Of a stretch of DNA of 64,000 nt, positions 45,501 to 54,081 are shown piece after piece. The stretch's first letter is position 1, and every line of letters begins with the position of its first letter. The notes under the pieces were generated by a model. The model saw nothing but the letters and a program-made list of their open reading frames with translations, made no database searches and had not been told where the DNA came from. A program made the position numbers and the translations under genes. Origin of the DNA: an uncultured bacterium (lineage in GTDB: Bacteria > Patescibacteriota > Saccharimonadia > Saccharimonadales > Saccharimonadaceae); contig CACWJA010000006.1 of assembly GCA_902761145.1 (NCBI GenBank), positions 1 through 64,000 on the forward strand. Direction: 5' to 3'.

Positions 45501-46112
45501 ATGAAACTAGAAATCGAAGCCGTTTTTCTCGATATAGACAAAGAATTAATCCGTGCAAAATTACAATCACATGGCGCCAAGCTCATAGCTCCAGAGCGCA
45601 AAATGGTGCGCACTGTTTTTCACCTTTCTCCAGATCCAGGCAACTGTTTTGCGCGCGTACGCGACGAGGGCGACAAAATAGTCGTGACATATAAGGAATT
45701 TCACGATAGTTCCGCAACTGGCGTAAAAGAAATAAATCTTATAGTAGATGATTACGGTAATGCAGTAGAAATGATGCGGGCTCTTGGCCTCCATGAAAAA
45801 TCCTACGAAGAGTCCATGCGCGAAACATGGGAGTTAGACGGTGCTGAGGTGTGTATCGACACCTGGCCATGGCTGCCTACTTATGTAGAGGTAGAAGGGA
45901 ACTCTGTTGAGAATATGACCTCAGTTTCCCAAAAACTTGGATTCGATATGAAAGATGCGCTGTACTGTAGCGTAGGTCATATTTATTCGTTGTATTACGA
46001 CGTCGAAGAACATGATGTTGATACTGGCGCAGAGCACTGGGATCGTATCGAATTTATTCCTACCCCAAAATGGCTTGCCGCCAAAAAGAAGCAACACTCC
46101 CCATCTGCATAA
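45501..46112 (+). CDS. CYTH domain phosphatase/cyclase-like protein
   Basis: A 203-residue cytoplasmic protein with a CYTH tunnel fold: KLEIEAVFLDID at the start (ExE variant of the ExExK motif), CFARVRDEGDKIVVTYKEF and ETWELDGAEVCIDTWPWLPTYVEVEG. Members hydrolyse triphosphates (thiamine triphosphate, inorganic triphosphate) or are class IV adenylate cyclases. A triphosphatase is more common; the substrate cannot be told here. It is the last gene of the glycosyltransferase operon. Confidence 0.75.
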   Translation: MKLEIEAVFLDIDKELIRAKLQSHGAKLIAPERKMVRTVFHLSPDPGNCFARVRDEGDKIVVTYKEFHDSSATGVKEINLIVDDYGNAVEMMRALGLHEKSYEESMRETWELDGAEVCIDTWPWLPTYVEVEGNSVENMTSVSQKLGFDMKDALYCSVGHIYSLYYDVEEHDVDTGAEHWDRIEFIPTPKWLAAKKKQHSPSA

Positions 46113-46179
46113 AATTATTGCCCTGATAACTACTCGCTTTCCTAGCCTTTTTCGCATATATGTGTTATAATGTAAATAC

Positions 46180-46256
46180 GGGTTGTTAGCTCAGTTGGCT
46201 AGAGCGTCTCGTTTACACCGAGAAGGTCGGGGGTTCGAGCCCCTCACAACCCACCA
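46180..46256 (+). tRNA. tRNA-Val (TAC)
   Basis: A 77-nt cloverleaf with CCA encoded. Acceptor GGGTTGT pairs with ACAACCC and the anticodon loop TTTACAC gives TAC. TATAAT lies about 10 nt before the 5' end. Confidence 0.95.
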
Positions 46257-46257
46257 T

Positions 46258-46294
46258 AGAAAATGCCCAACCTTCTGGTTGGGCATTTTCTATA
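46258..46294 (+). terminator. Terminator of tRNA-Val
   Basis: AGAAAATGCCCAACC and GGTTGGGCATTTTCT form a long perfect stem around TTCT. It may work in both directions. The remaining stretch to 46448 shows nothing recognisable. Confidence 0.85.
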
Positions 46295-46448
46295 AAAGGT
46301 GTAGTAGGATGCGAGAACTTCCTGGGGTTCGCCGTTTCAAGAAAATGAGTAAAAAATGATTTTCCTTTTTTCGAATAATGCAGAAAGGAAAGTTTTAGCG
46401 AAAATAAAGCCTTTGTAGCACATAGCTGATAAAAGCATGGCTCTCTAT

Positions 46449-47045
46449 TTATTTTTTTAACGAATTTATGTTTCGACACAAAGACCAGGCTGCTATGGCT
46501 CCAACAAAATTACCCAAGGCACATAATGCTATTGTCCAACTAAAGCCTACCGCTACCCCCATGGTTATGGCATTTGCAATTGAATGCTGAAATCCGCAAA
46601 ATATGAACAGTGGCACCCCCAACAAAATCCCAAATATCGTTCCTCGGCGGTATAGATCGACTGCTAGATACATGATAACACCGCACGCTGCGGACTTCAG
46701 AAAAAACTCCCAAGTAAAGCTCCAGCCAGACATTTTGTCGACAGCGACGCTCGCAATTGTAGCGTCCATCACTCCGAATAAGACACCAAAAATATACCCG
46801 CACACTAGATTAATTGCCAGGATGATTATGAGGTCCAATATCTTGATCTTATCTTCTATCCAAAACCCGCATTTTCCAGTAAATAAGTTAAGTCCAATTA
46901 CGCATACGCCAAGTAGTCCAAAAGCGAACAGGAAAGGCCCAATAGGGGTGCCTATTTTTAATAAAACATAATCTCCTAGACCGATCAGCAGGCTTGCTCC
47001 TGCCGATAATCTCATCAAGTCTATATAACGCCAATTTTTTTTCAT
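46449..47045 (-). CDS. FNT-like (formate/nitrite transporter family) channel
   Basis: A 198-residue membrane protein with six helices. The pattern GASLLIGLGDYVLLKIG, GLNLFTGKCGFW and CGFQHSIANAITM (compare GFEHSVANM) matches FNT channels for formate, nitrite or hydrosulfide, which are pentamers. It is shorter than the usual 250-290 residues. The start at 47045 has GGAGGT 5 nt upstream; the longer frame to 47120 lacks one. In a fermenting epibiont formate or lactate export would make sense, but this is inference. Confidence 0.7.
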   Translation of the reverse strand: MKKNWRYIDLMRLSAGASLLIGLGDYVLLKIGTPIGPFLFAFGLLGVCVIGLNLFTGKCGFWIEDKIKILDLIIILAINLVCGYIFGVLFGVMDATIASVAVDKMSGWSFTWEFFLKSAACGVIMYLAVDLYRRGTIFGILLGVPLFIFCGFQHSIANAITMGVAVGFSWTIALCALGNFVGAIAAWSLCRNINSLKK

Positions 47046-47183
47046 ATTACCTCCATTTACTATATTATACACAGATTTTAATAATTCATTAAACAAATAT
47101 TTAAAAAAATTGTACAACATTTTCCAAAAAGAGCCCTAGGTGTGTTATAATATAGATCAATAGGTAGGGGACTATTTTTTATT

Positions 47184-47846
47184 ATGCTAAATGTTGTAGT
47201 GTTTGACAGTGGGTATGGTGGAGAATTTTTCGCTGACTGGCTAGAAGAAGAAATCCCTGTTGTCAAAGTAACTCGCGTGATAGATTGGCGCAACGCCGCT
47301 TTGCTTCTGGAAAATCCTAAAAAAGCTCGCAAAATCGCCGTCGATGACCTTCATCCGCACATCGGTAAGGCAGACTTAATTGTTTTTGCAAATCACTTAC
47401 TCACCGTTACAAGTCTTAAATACTTCTGTAATAAATATAAAACTCAAAAGTTTGTCGGCTTTGATTTAGCTAAGCCAGATAGGTTTATTAAACGCAAAGT
47501 TCTCGTTCTCACTACAAAAGCCGTATCGAGGACAATATACTATCATAATTTTCTTTTTCACCTCAAAACCAAGACTAAGACACTGTGTCTAGATGACTGG
47601 CCAGCCCTTATAGATGACGGCGAATTATTAGAAAAAGATGCCATCAGCACAATAGAAGAATTTCTAAAAAAGGAAAAATTTCGTCCAGAAGAAATAATTC
47701 TTGCATGCTCACAATTCCAGGATATAAAAAATGTGCTCACCAAACATTTTGGTAAAAAAGTACGCATTTACGACAGTTACGATTCGACCATGCGTCAAAT
47801 TTGTAAAGCACTGCGCCTGCGAGGAAGCCTCAAGAAAATCAAATAA
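47184..47846 (+). CDS. Glutamate racemase-like protein lacking the first Cys
   Basis: A 220-residue protein. VVVFDSGYGGEFFADWL at the N-terminus mirrors the racemase start (GVFDSGxGG). At the first catalytic site, DLIVFANHLLTV replaces the usual VIACNTA, so Cys is absent; the second site IILACSQFQDI keeps a Cys (compare LGCTHYP). With one of two catalytic Cys missing, it is unlikely to be a normal two-base glutamate racemase; it may be a divergent one or a structural relative. TAGGGG lies about 15 nt before the ATG. Confidence 0.55.
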   Translation: MLNVVVFDSGYGGEFFADWLEEEIPVVKVTRVIDWRNAALLLENPKKARKIAVDDLHPHIGKADLIVFANHLLTVTSLKYFCNKYKTQKFVGFDLAKPDRFIKRKVLVLTTKAVSRTIYYHNFLFHLKTKTKTLCLDDWPALIDDGELLEKDAISTIEEFLKKEKFRPEEIILACSQFQDIKNVLTKHFGKKVRIYDSYDSTMRQICKALRLRGSLKKIK

Positions 47847-47909
47847 CGGCAACGACCTTTTGTAGTCTACCTCATAATTATGCTATAATTATACAGAAAA
47901 GGAATATAT

Positions 47910-49646
47910 ATGGAAGATATTACTAAAATAAGACACACGCTCAGCCACGTGCTTGCTGCCGCTGTCAAAGACTTATATCCAAGCGTAGCATTCGGTATTG
48001 GCCCAGCTATAGATAACGGTTTTTATTATGATATTGATTTTGGAGACACAAAAATCTCCGATACAGATTTACTCAAAATTGAGAAAAAAATGCGAGGTAT
48101 TATCGCGCGTAAACTTCCTATGGTTAGACGCGTTGTTTCTAAAGATGAAGCTCTTAACTGGGCTCATGACAACAAACAGACATACAAAACAGAATTAATC
48201 AAAGAATTACCCGACGAGGAGGAAATATCTTTCTACGACCTTGGTGATATCTTCGTTGATCTTTGCAAGGGCCCGCATGTAGAGAATACCTCCGAACTGG
48301 GAGCTTTCAAACTAACCCGTATTGCTGGAGCCTATTGGCGTGGCGATGAAAAAAGGGAAATGCTTACACGTATCTACGGCGTAGCTTTTGCCACTGAGAC
48401 AGAGCTCGAAGAATATCTCAAGCGACAAGAGGAAGCAAAGGCCCGAGACCATCGTAAACTCGGCAAGGAACTGGATTTATTCTGCTTTTCGGATCTGGTT
48501 GGCTCCGGATTGCCGCTATTCACTCCACGTGGCACTATTTTGCGCGACCTACTTAATGATTTTACTCAGAGCTATCGTTTAAAGAATGGCTATAAAAAAG
48601 TTTGTATTCCACATATTGCTAACGTAGATCTATATAAGACCTCCGGGCATTATGAAAAATTTCCAGAAATGCTACAATTCGTTTCGCAAGAAAGCGGAGA
48701 TCATTTAGCTATTAAGCCAGTTTCATGCCCTCACCATGCACAAATTTTTGCTAGTTTGCCTAGGTCGTACAAGGACCTCCCTATCAAATATCTAGAGACC
48801 ACTATGGTCTATCGTGATGAGCGCAAAGGTGAGCTTGGTGGACTCTCTCGCGTTAGGGCTATTACACAGGATGACTCGCATGTTTTTTGCACTGAAGATC
48901 AAGTCGGTGATATTTTCGGCGAATTAATTGAAGCCGCAAAAGACCTGTATCAAAAGATCAATATGAAGTTAAAACTCAGACTCTCGTTCCGTGATGATAG
49001 CGATGGCTACATTGGTACGCCAGAGATGTGGGCAAAAGCTGAGAATGCCATCAAAGAAATGGCCGACAAATTTGAGATGGAATACTATATCGGCGAAGGC
49101 GAAGCCGCCATGTACGGCCCCAAGATGGACTTTATGGCTGTAGATGCGTTAGACCGTGAGTGGCAGTTGGCCACCGTGCAGCTAGATTATGCTATGCCGG
49201 CCCGATTCCATCTTGAGTATACTGACGCCGATGGATCCAAGAAGACCCCGATTATGGTTCACTGCGCCCTCATGGGGGCTATTGAGCGCTTTATGAGTAT
49301 CTACCTAGAGCATACTGCTGGGTGGTTACCAATGTGGTGTGCACCAGAAAACGTCCGTATCCTTACTGTTAACGACCAAATCCCAGAGTATGTAAATAAC
49401 GTCACTAGTATTCTAGAAGAGATAGCGCTTGATGAGCCACTCCCGAACAACAAATTGCGCTACATTGTGGACGATTCGGCTGATTCTTTAGGTAAGAAGA
49501 TTCGTCGGGCCACCAACATGAAAATCCCGTGTATTATCATCGTTGGGCCAAAAGACGCGGAGAATAGCGAAGTGTCTGTTCGATTGCGCGATAGGGAAGA
49601 AAAAGTTGCCCTAGACGAGTTAGTAGAATTTATAAAAGGAATTTAA
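47910..49646 (+). CDS. thrS: Threonyl-tRNA synthetase, without TGS domain
   Basis: A 578-residue class II synthetase charging tRNA-Thr. It starts directly with the editing domain (HTLSHVLAAAVKDLYP, HxxxH) and lacks the N-terminal TGS domain of E. coli ThrRS. The catalytic core has TMVYRDERKGELGGLSRVR, zinc-ligand Cys and His residues around VSCPHH, and MVHCALMGAIERF; the C-terminal anticodon domain has MKIPCIIIVGPKDAEN. AAAAGGAA lies 8 nt before the ATG and TATAAT about 20 nt upstream. miaA follows 5 nt later. Confidence 0.95.
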   Translation: MEDITKIRHTLSHVLAAAVKDLYPSVAFGIGPAIDNGFYYDIDFGDTKISDTDLLKIEKKMRGIIARKLPMVRRVVSKDEALNWAHDNKQTYKTELIKELPDEEEISFYDLGDIFVDLCKGPHVENTSELGAFKLTRIAGAYWRGDEKREMLTRIYGVAFATETELEEYLKRQEEAKARDHRKLGKELDLFCFSDLVGSGLPLFTPRGTILRDLLNDFTQSYRLKNGYKKVCIPHIANVDLYKTSGHYEKFPEMLQFVSQESGDHLAIKPVSCPHHAQIFASLPRSYKDLPIKYLETTMVYRDERKGELGGLSRVRAITQDDSHVFCTEDQVGDIFGELIEAAKDLYQKINMKLKLRLSFRDDSDGYIGTPEMWAKAENAIKEMADKFEMEYYIGEGEAAMYGPKMDFMAVDALDREWQLATVQLDYAMPARFHLEYTDADGSKKTPIMVHCALMGAIERFMSIYLEHTAGWLPMWCAPENVRILTVNDQIPEYVNNVTSILEEIALDEPLPNNKLRYIVDDSADSLGKKIRRATNMKIPCIIIVGPKDAENSEVSVRLRDREEKVALDELVEFIKGI

Positions 49647-49651
49647 TCGCT

Positions 49652-50416
49652 TTGGAAGAACCTACCATAGTAATACTGGGTCCTACTGGGTCTGGCAAGA
49701 CTAGCGTTTCTATCAAGATTGCCAAAACTATTGGCGGCGAGATAATATCTGCCGACAGTAGGGCTATTTACAAAGGTATGGATATTGGCACCGCCAAGCC
49801 CACCAACCAAGAAATGGAATTTATACCTCATTATGGCTTAGATTTAGTATATCCAGGTGAACGCTTTACGGTTGCAGATTGGAAAACATACACGGAGGAC
49901 AAAATCAAGGATATTAAAGCTCGTGGCAAAGTTCCGATCATAGTTGGTGGCACAGGTTTATATATTGATGCGCTTATTTTCGACTACCACTTCAAAGGCC
50001 CCACTGGTACCAAGATTGGCGACTTTGAACAAAAAAGTTGTTCAGACAGAACAGAGGTAAAAGGCAATTATTTGATCATTGGGATCAAGTGGCCCAACGA
50101 TGTTCTAAGGGAGCGTTTAAAACAACGCATAGATGCAATGTTTTCGCCAGAGCTCTATGAAGAGACAAAGAGACTCGTACATAAATACGGTTGGGGGAGT
50201 AGCGCTATGAAAAGCAATATTTATGAGTATGTTTGGAAATATCTAAACCACGAGCTCACACTAACTCAAGCAAAAGAACAATGTTTTTTTGAAGACTGGC
50301 ATTTAGCGAAACGACAGAACACTTGGTTTAAGCGCAATAACCAAATAATTTGGTTGAGCCTTGAAGAAGTTTATCCATATGTGATAAAATATATATATAA
50401 TGAGCAAAGAAACTAA
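49652..50416 (+). CDS. miaA: tRNA dimethylallyltransferase MiaA (short)
   Basis: A 254-residue enzyme adding a dimethylallyl group to A37 of tRNAs reading UNN codons. Walker A is GPTGSGKTSVS; ISADSRAIYKGMDIGTAKPT is the family signature and IIVGGTGLYIDALI follows. The C-terminal region has the WHLAKRQNTWFKRN motif. It is shorter than the usual 300 residues. The start is TTG at 49652, with AAAGGA inside the end of thrS; no ATG is possible before Walker A. It overlaps the next gene by 17 nt. Confidence 0.9.
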   Translation: MEEPTIVILGPTGSGKTSVSIKIAKTIGGEIISADSRAIYKGMDIGTAKPTNQEMEFIPHYGLDLVYPGERFTVADWKTYTEDKIKDIKARGKVPIIVGGTGLYIDALIFDYHFKGPTGTKIGDFEQKSCSDRTEVKGNYLIIGIKWPNDVLRERLKQRIDAMFSPELYEETKRLVHKYGWGSSAMKSNIYEYVWKYLNHELTLTQAKEQCFFEDWHLAKRQNTWFKRNNQIIWLSLEEVYPYVIKYIYNEQRN

Positions 50417-51005
50417 CACTCCTACAGAAAAACTATTCGGATCTAAGACTCGCGCCAAGCTACTACGTCTGTTTTTCGAGAATCCAGAGAAAAGCTTCTA
50501 TGTGCGCGAAATGACTAGAGTTATTGACGAACAGATAAACTCTGTGCGGAGGGAACTGCTTAACTTAGAGAGTATTGGAATAATAAAAAATGATACTTTC
50601 GATAACAAAGTTTATTATTCAGCTAATAGCAAACATCCATTTTATCGTCCAATGATCGACATCTTTTCGAAAAAAATTGATTCATCTCGCGATAAGGACG
50701 TAAAAGAAACCACCTGGGAGGAATATATTCGTCCAGTCAAGCGCTATCTCAATGGCCTTATCGTTACTAACCGCCTACCTGGTCAAGAAGGTATAGATTT
50801 GTTGATCATAGGCGACGATAAAACAAAAAAACTCACACGGTGGGCCGAGGTCATAGAAAAAAAACAAGGCAAGCCTATCAACTACGTAATAATGTCTCCA
50901 GACGATTTTACATATCGCAAAAGCGTACGCGACCGTTTCGTAATGGAAATCTTTGAAATGGAGATTACAGAAATAATCGATCCAGAAAAAATAATAAAAG
51001 AATAG
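50400..51005 (+). CDS. Winged-helix protein with nucleotidyltransferase-like C-domain
   Basis: A 201-residue protein. Residues 10-75 form a winged helix (SKTRAKLLRLFFENPEKSFY, EMTRVIDEQINSVRRELLNL). The C-terminal part (VTNRLPGQEGIDLLIIGD and DRFVMEIFEMEIT) recalls nucleotidyltransferase-like domains fused to HTH in archaea and CPR, but lacks the GSxxxxxxDxD motif. It may be a transcriptional regulator. The ATG lies inside the end of miaA; TAAAAT 10 nt upstream might also start a short-leader mRNA. Confidence 0.6.
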   Translation: MSKETNTPTEKLFGSKTRAKLLRLFFENPEKSFYVREMTRVIDEQINSVRRELLNLESIGIIKNDTFDNKVYYSANSKHPFYRPMIDIFSKKIDSSRDKDVKETTWEEYIRPVKRYLNGLIVTNRLPGQEGIDLLIIGDDKTKKLTRWAEVIEKKQGKPINYVIMSPDDFTYRKSVRDRFVMEIFEMEITEIIDPEKIIKE

Positions 51006-51012
51006 GAGTAAA

Positions 51013-51459
51013 ATGTTCGAGATAGAAAGCAAATCACTAGACGAAGTAACTTTCATCACAAAAAAAACCACAATTAACATTAATATCGCCAATGCCATAA
51101 TTAATGCCGGTCTAGCCGTAGGAGAAATCTCTGGCCCAGGAGAATTTGAGATTGGCGATGCCACTATCAGAGGAATTCCTACCGAAAGCGGAAAGACAAT
51201 TTACGACGTCGAGATCGGAGGGGTACACACTGGTGTTATTGGCGGCATAGAGGAAAACCTAGACGACATTGTTGCCGACATCCTATGCACCTCATCCGTA
51301 CGCGCTATTCGCGAGATTGAGCCAAAGCTCGTAGTTTCTATGGGGAATGTGGATGGCATGGTCGCCGATCTCAAACTTACCGCACGCACCGAGAAAAAAT
51401 TAAAAGTTAAAAATTTGGACAGCCTCCCATCTTCAAAAGAAGTGGTGGTGTTAAATTAG
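51013..51459 (+). CDS. Metallo-beta-lactamase-like fragment protein (148 aa)
   Basis: A 148-residue protein with the beta-rich pattern of COG2220-like MBL proteins (GEISGPGEFEIGDATIRGIP, TGVIGGIEENLDDI, KLVVSMGNVDGM), but no HxHxDH zinc motif. It is about half the normal length, so it is probably a non-enzymatic relative. AATAGGAG lies 6 nt before the ATG, and the following protease gene starts 2 nt after its stop, so the two are co-translated. Confidence 0.5.
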   Translation: MFEIESKSLDEVTFITKKTTININIANAIINAGLAVGEISGPGEFEIGDATIRGIPTESGKTIYDVEIGGVHTGVIGGIEENLDDIVADILCTSSVRAIREIEPKLVVSMGNVDGMVADLKLTARTEKKLKVKNLDSLPSSKEVVVLN

Positions 51460-51460
51460 C

Positions 51461-52111
51461 ATGAACTTCAATCTTGATTTCAGGTACGTATTAATAATAT
51501 TGGTCATTACAATAGTATCTGTTATTCTGCACGAATTAGCTCACGGTGTAGTCGCGTATTGGCTAGGGGACCGCACCGCCAAAGATGCCGGCAGGCTTTC
51601 GCTCAATCCCATCAAACACATAGACCCGTACATGTCCATATTGGTACCACTAATACTATACATGTTAAATGCCCCGGTGTTTGGTGGGGCTAAGCCAGTA
51701 CCGGTTAATAATCGCAATCTAAAATGGCACGAATGGGGTATGGCGCTGGTATCTATAGCTGGCCCACTTACTAATTTTCTTTTAGCACTTTTATTCTTTT
51801 TGATAGGATATTTCTCAGGATTGCTTAATGGTGCTGGCGGGGAAGTATGGCGCTTTTTCTTTGCTGAATTCGTATATGTCAACTTGGGTTTTATGATATT
51901 TAACCTCATCCCTATTCCACCACTAGACGGGTCACGTATTCTCTATGCGATCGCGCCAGATGGCTTTCGTAATGTTCTCGCCAGTATCGAACAATACGGA
52001 ATAATTCTTGTGTATATGCTGATACTACTTTTCGGTGAGGTGTTTTCGCACGTAATGATCAGTGGGATGAACGGCATTATCAACTTCTTTTATTTCCTAG
52101 TAGGGAACTAG
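51461..52111 (+). CDS. Site-2 protease family (M50) intramembrane metalloprotease
   Basis: A 216-residue membrane protein. The zinc motif HELAHG (HExxH) is at about residues 27-32 in the first helix after VLIILVITIVSVIL. The second motif NLIPIPPLDGSR (the NPDG-like ligand) is at about residues 148-159. Length and the KPVPVNNRNLKWHEWGMALVSIAGPLTN segment match the short CPR/YwhC-type S2P group. It cleaves substrates inside the membrane, often releasing regulators; its substrate is unknown. Confidence 0.88.
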   Translation: MNFNLDFRYVLIILVITIVSVILHELAHGVVAYWLGDRTAKDAGRLSLNPIKHIDPYMSILVPLILYMLNAPVFGGAKPVPVNNRNLKWHEWGMALVSIAGPLTNFLLALLFFLIGYFSGLLNGAGGEVWRFFFAEFVYVNLGFMIFNLIPIPPLDGSRILYAIAPDGFRNVLASIEQYGIILVYMLILLFGEVFSHVMISGMNGIINFFYFLVGN

Positions 52112-52116
52112 TGTGG

Positions 52117-52250
52117 TATAATAAAGATAGCCTTGCTGGCGACATGATTTTCCTGAATAATCATGTTATAGGGATTTCGTGGCTTACACCCGTGGGTGTA
52201 TCGCATAAGATTTTACCCACCTTGTATATATTACGGGGAAAGGCAAGGTT
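52117..52250 (+). ncRNA. Structured 5' leader with alternative pairings (riboswitch-like)
   Basis: An extended -10 TGGTATAAT (52117-52122) starts a leader of about 140 nt before the Nudix-RNase H gene. Stems: AGCCTTGC (52129-52136) with GCAAGGTT (52243-52250) closes the element; ACATGATT (52142-52149) pairs with AATCATGT (52159-52166); TACACC pairs with GGTGTA (52185-52200). GTGGGT (52192-52197) could instead pair with ACCCAC (52215-52220), excluding the last hairpin. No known riboswitch class is recognised. Confidence 0.5.
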
Positions 52251-52269
52251 ATTATGATAGAGAGGTGGG

Positions 52270-53118
52270 ATGAAACAGAGAATTCGCACAGTTGGTTTAA
52301 TAAAAAACGAAAAAGGTATACTAGTTTTTAAATGTAGCCGAGGCCGTAGTGATGCCCCGGCTTTTTGGGAATTGCCCACCGGTAAGATCAAATTTGGCGA
52401 ACAGCCTGAAGAAGCTATGGCTCGTTCACTTACGGAATACACTGGACTAACCGCTTCTTCTGTCAAGCTCAAAGACGTAATTACTTTTTTGGCACCAGAA
52501 GGTGCCAGTCAGCTTAGCAACCTATATATTATATATGAGTTAAACATAGACGACCGGGTCAAACCTATTCCTAAGGATAGATACACCGCCTACAAATATA
52601 TTAAAGACCTTCCGGCTCCAGGTATTCGGTTAAAAGATACCACGATATCAGTATTAGAGATTGAAGAAGGAGGAGCCGCTACTAACCGTATTTCTCCTCG
52701 CGATACTGCCAACAGCATTACTATTAATGTTGATGGTGCTTCTCGCGGGAATCCCGGTCCATCTGGCATTGGCTATTGCATCCATGACAATAACGGCCAG
52801 ATTATTGAGCGCGGAGGAGAATTCATTGGCTTTGCTACGTCTCGGCTCGCTGAGTATCTTGCTATGAAAAAGGGGATTGAACGAGCCATAGAGCTAGGAT
52901 ATAAAACGGTTCATTTTATATCTGATAGTCTGATGGTGGTTAACCAACTCAGCGGTATCTTTCATGTTAAAAATCAAGACATTATGCAGGTATATGATAG
53001 CATCCAACAAAAATTAGATTTCTTCGATGCTATTTCATTTACGCATGTTCCACGCAACCAGAACGCGATTGCTGACTCTGAAGCTAACGCCGCAATAGAC
53101 GAAATTCTCAATAAGTGA
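52270..53118 (+). CDS. Nudix-RNase HI fusion protein
   Basis: A 282-residue two-domain protein. Residues 1-135 have a Nudix fold with the box GKIKFGEQPEEAMARSLTEY, which departs from GX5EX7REUXEEXGU at REU (RSL) and EE (EY), so hydrolysis may be lost. Residues 145-282 are an RNase HI domain with all acidic residues: NVDGASRGNPG (D), RLAEYLAMKKG (E), HFISDSLMVVNQ (D) and NAIADSEAN (D). The RNase H part removes RNA from RNA-DNA hybrids; the Nudix part may be a binding domain. GAGAGGTGGG precedes the ATG. The rnpB -10 box overlaps its stop. Confidence 0.85.
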   Translation: MKQRIRTVGLIKNEKGILVFKCSRGRSDAPAFWELPTGKIKFGEQPEEAMARSLTEYTGLTASSVKLKDVITFLAPEGASQLSNLYIIYELNIDDRVKPIPKDRYTAYKYIKDLPAPGIRLKDTTISVLEIEEGGAATNRISPRDTANSITINVDGASRGNPGPSGIGYCIHDNNGQIIERGGEFIGFATSRLAEYLAMKKGIERAIELGYKTVHFISDSLMVVNQLSGIFHVKNQDIMQVYDSIQQKLDFFDAISFTHVPRNQNAIADSEANAAIDEILNK

Positions 53119-53130
53119 TATAATACCTTT

Positions 53131-53453
53131 GAGCCTGAAAGATGACCGCTTTTTACAAGAGGAAAGTCCGGGCAACATAGAGCAGGGTAGTCGCTAACAG
53201 CGACCGTCCGTAAGGATAGGGAAAGTACCACAGAAACAATACAAGGTAAGGGTGAAAAGAGTGGGGTAAGAGCCCACAGCGCGCCGTAGCGATATAGTGC
53301 GGAGGCAAACCCTACCTGTTGCAAGGAGCACTATATACCTTCGCTCGAGGATGTGCGTTCACCGCTAGAACGTTATAGCAATGTAACGTCAAGATAGATG
53401 GTCATCAACTATATATTATATATAGTTACAGAACCCGGCTTACTGACGGCTCA
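53131..53453 (+). ncRNA. rnpB: RNase P RNA, bacterial type
   Basis: About 323 nt. Conserved parts: GAGGAAAGTCCGGGC near the 5' end, CCACAGAAACAATAC, GGTAAGGGTGAAAAG, GGTAAGAGCCCAC and, at the 3' end, ACAGAACCCGGCTTA. The 5' GAGCC pairs with the 3' GGCTC as helix P1. TATAAT lies at about 53119-53124. It matures tRNA 5' ends; the protein subunit gene rnpA is not in the window. Confidence 0.95.
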
Positions 53454-53492
53454 TTATCAAAAAATCACCCGAAAGGGTGACTTTTTGATAAT
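53453..53492. terminator. Bidirectional terminator between rnpB and rpmB
   Basis: ATTATCAAAAA, TCACCC-GAAA-GGGTGA and TTTTTGATAAT form a long perfect stem that can serve both rnpB and the minus-strand ribosomal operon. Confidence 0.9.
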
Positions 53493-53502
53493 GAATAGTG
53501 AC

Positions 53503-53730
53503 CTACTTAGTTGTCTTCTTGTCGGCTCTAGCCTTTGGAGATTCAATTAATCCTTTTTTCTTTAGTGTCCTTAGGGCAGAAGTAGATACATTGCATTTTA
53601 CTTTTTGACCATTTATAATCAAAGTTCGTTTTGATACGTTTGGTTTGAATACCTTGCGCGTATGTCTTTGAGAAAATGATACATTATGGCCATACATTTT
53701 GCCTTTTCCGGTAATTTCACAAATAGCCAT
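53503..53730 (-). CDS. rpmB: Ribosomal protein bL28
   Basis: A 75-residue protein with MAICEITGKGKMYGHNVSFS at the start and HTRKVFKPNVSKR in the middle, typical of L28. The Cys positions of zinc-type L28 are not kept as pairs. It is the last gene of the infC-rpmI-rplT-rpmB unit, 1 nt after rplT. rpmB is usually elsewhere, so this linkage is mildly unusual. Confidence 0.93.
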   Translation of the reverse strand: MAICEITGKGKMYGHNVSFSQRHTRKVFKPNVSKRTLIINGQKVKCNVSTSALRTLKKKGLIESPKARADKKTTK

Positions 53731-53731
53731 T

Positions 53732-54079
53732 TTATTTCTCCTTCACTGTGTTAACGATCTTTTTAAAGGCCTCAGGGTTATTCACGGCGAGATCTGCCAA
53801 TATCTTGCGATCCAAGGATATATCCTTAGCCTTCATTCCAGCGATAAGCTGAGAATAAGACATCCCAAGCTCGCGCGAAGCATTATTGATACGAGTGATC
53901 CATAATGCTCTAAGATCACGCTTACGGTTACGTCGATCACGGTAACTATATTGCAACGCCTTAATTACACCCTGCTTGCCCAATCTGTAACTACGGCGAC
54001 GATAATGTTGCATCCCCTTAGTCTTGTTTAGCAGCTTCTTATGTTTCGCATGTGCTGCGACTCCTCTTTTCACTCTCAT
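53732..54079 (-). CDS. rplT: Ribosomal protein bL20
   Basis: A 115-residue protein of normal length: MRVKRGVAAHAKHKKLLNKT at the start, RRNRKRDLRALWITRINNAS and a C-terminal LAVNNPEAFKKIV. It is an assembly protein of the large subunit and in many bacteria represses its own operon. It starts 2 nt after rpmI. Confidence 0.96.
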   Translation of the reverse strand: MRVKRGVAAHAKHKKLLNKTKGMQHYRRRSYRLGKQGVIKALQYSYRDRRNRKRDLRALWITRINNASRELGMSYSQLIAGMKAKDISLDRKILADLAVNNPEAFKKIVNTVKEK

Positions 54080-54081
54080 AG

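Noticed and set aside
46213-46479. Open frame antisense to tRNA-Val
   Set aside because: Its C-terminus (CEGLEPPTFSV) is the well-known artefact of reading across the reverse strand of a tRNA.
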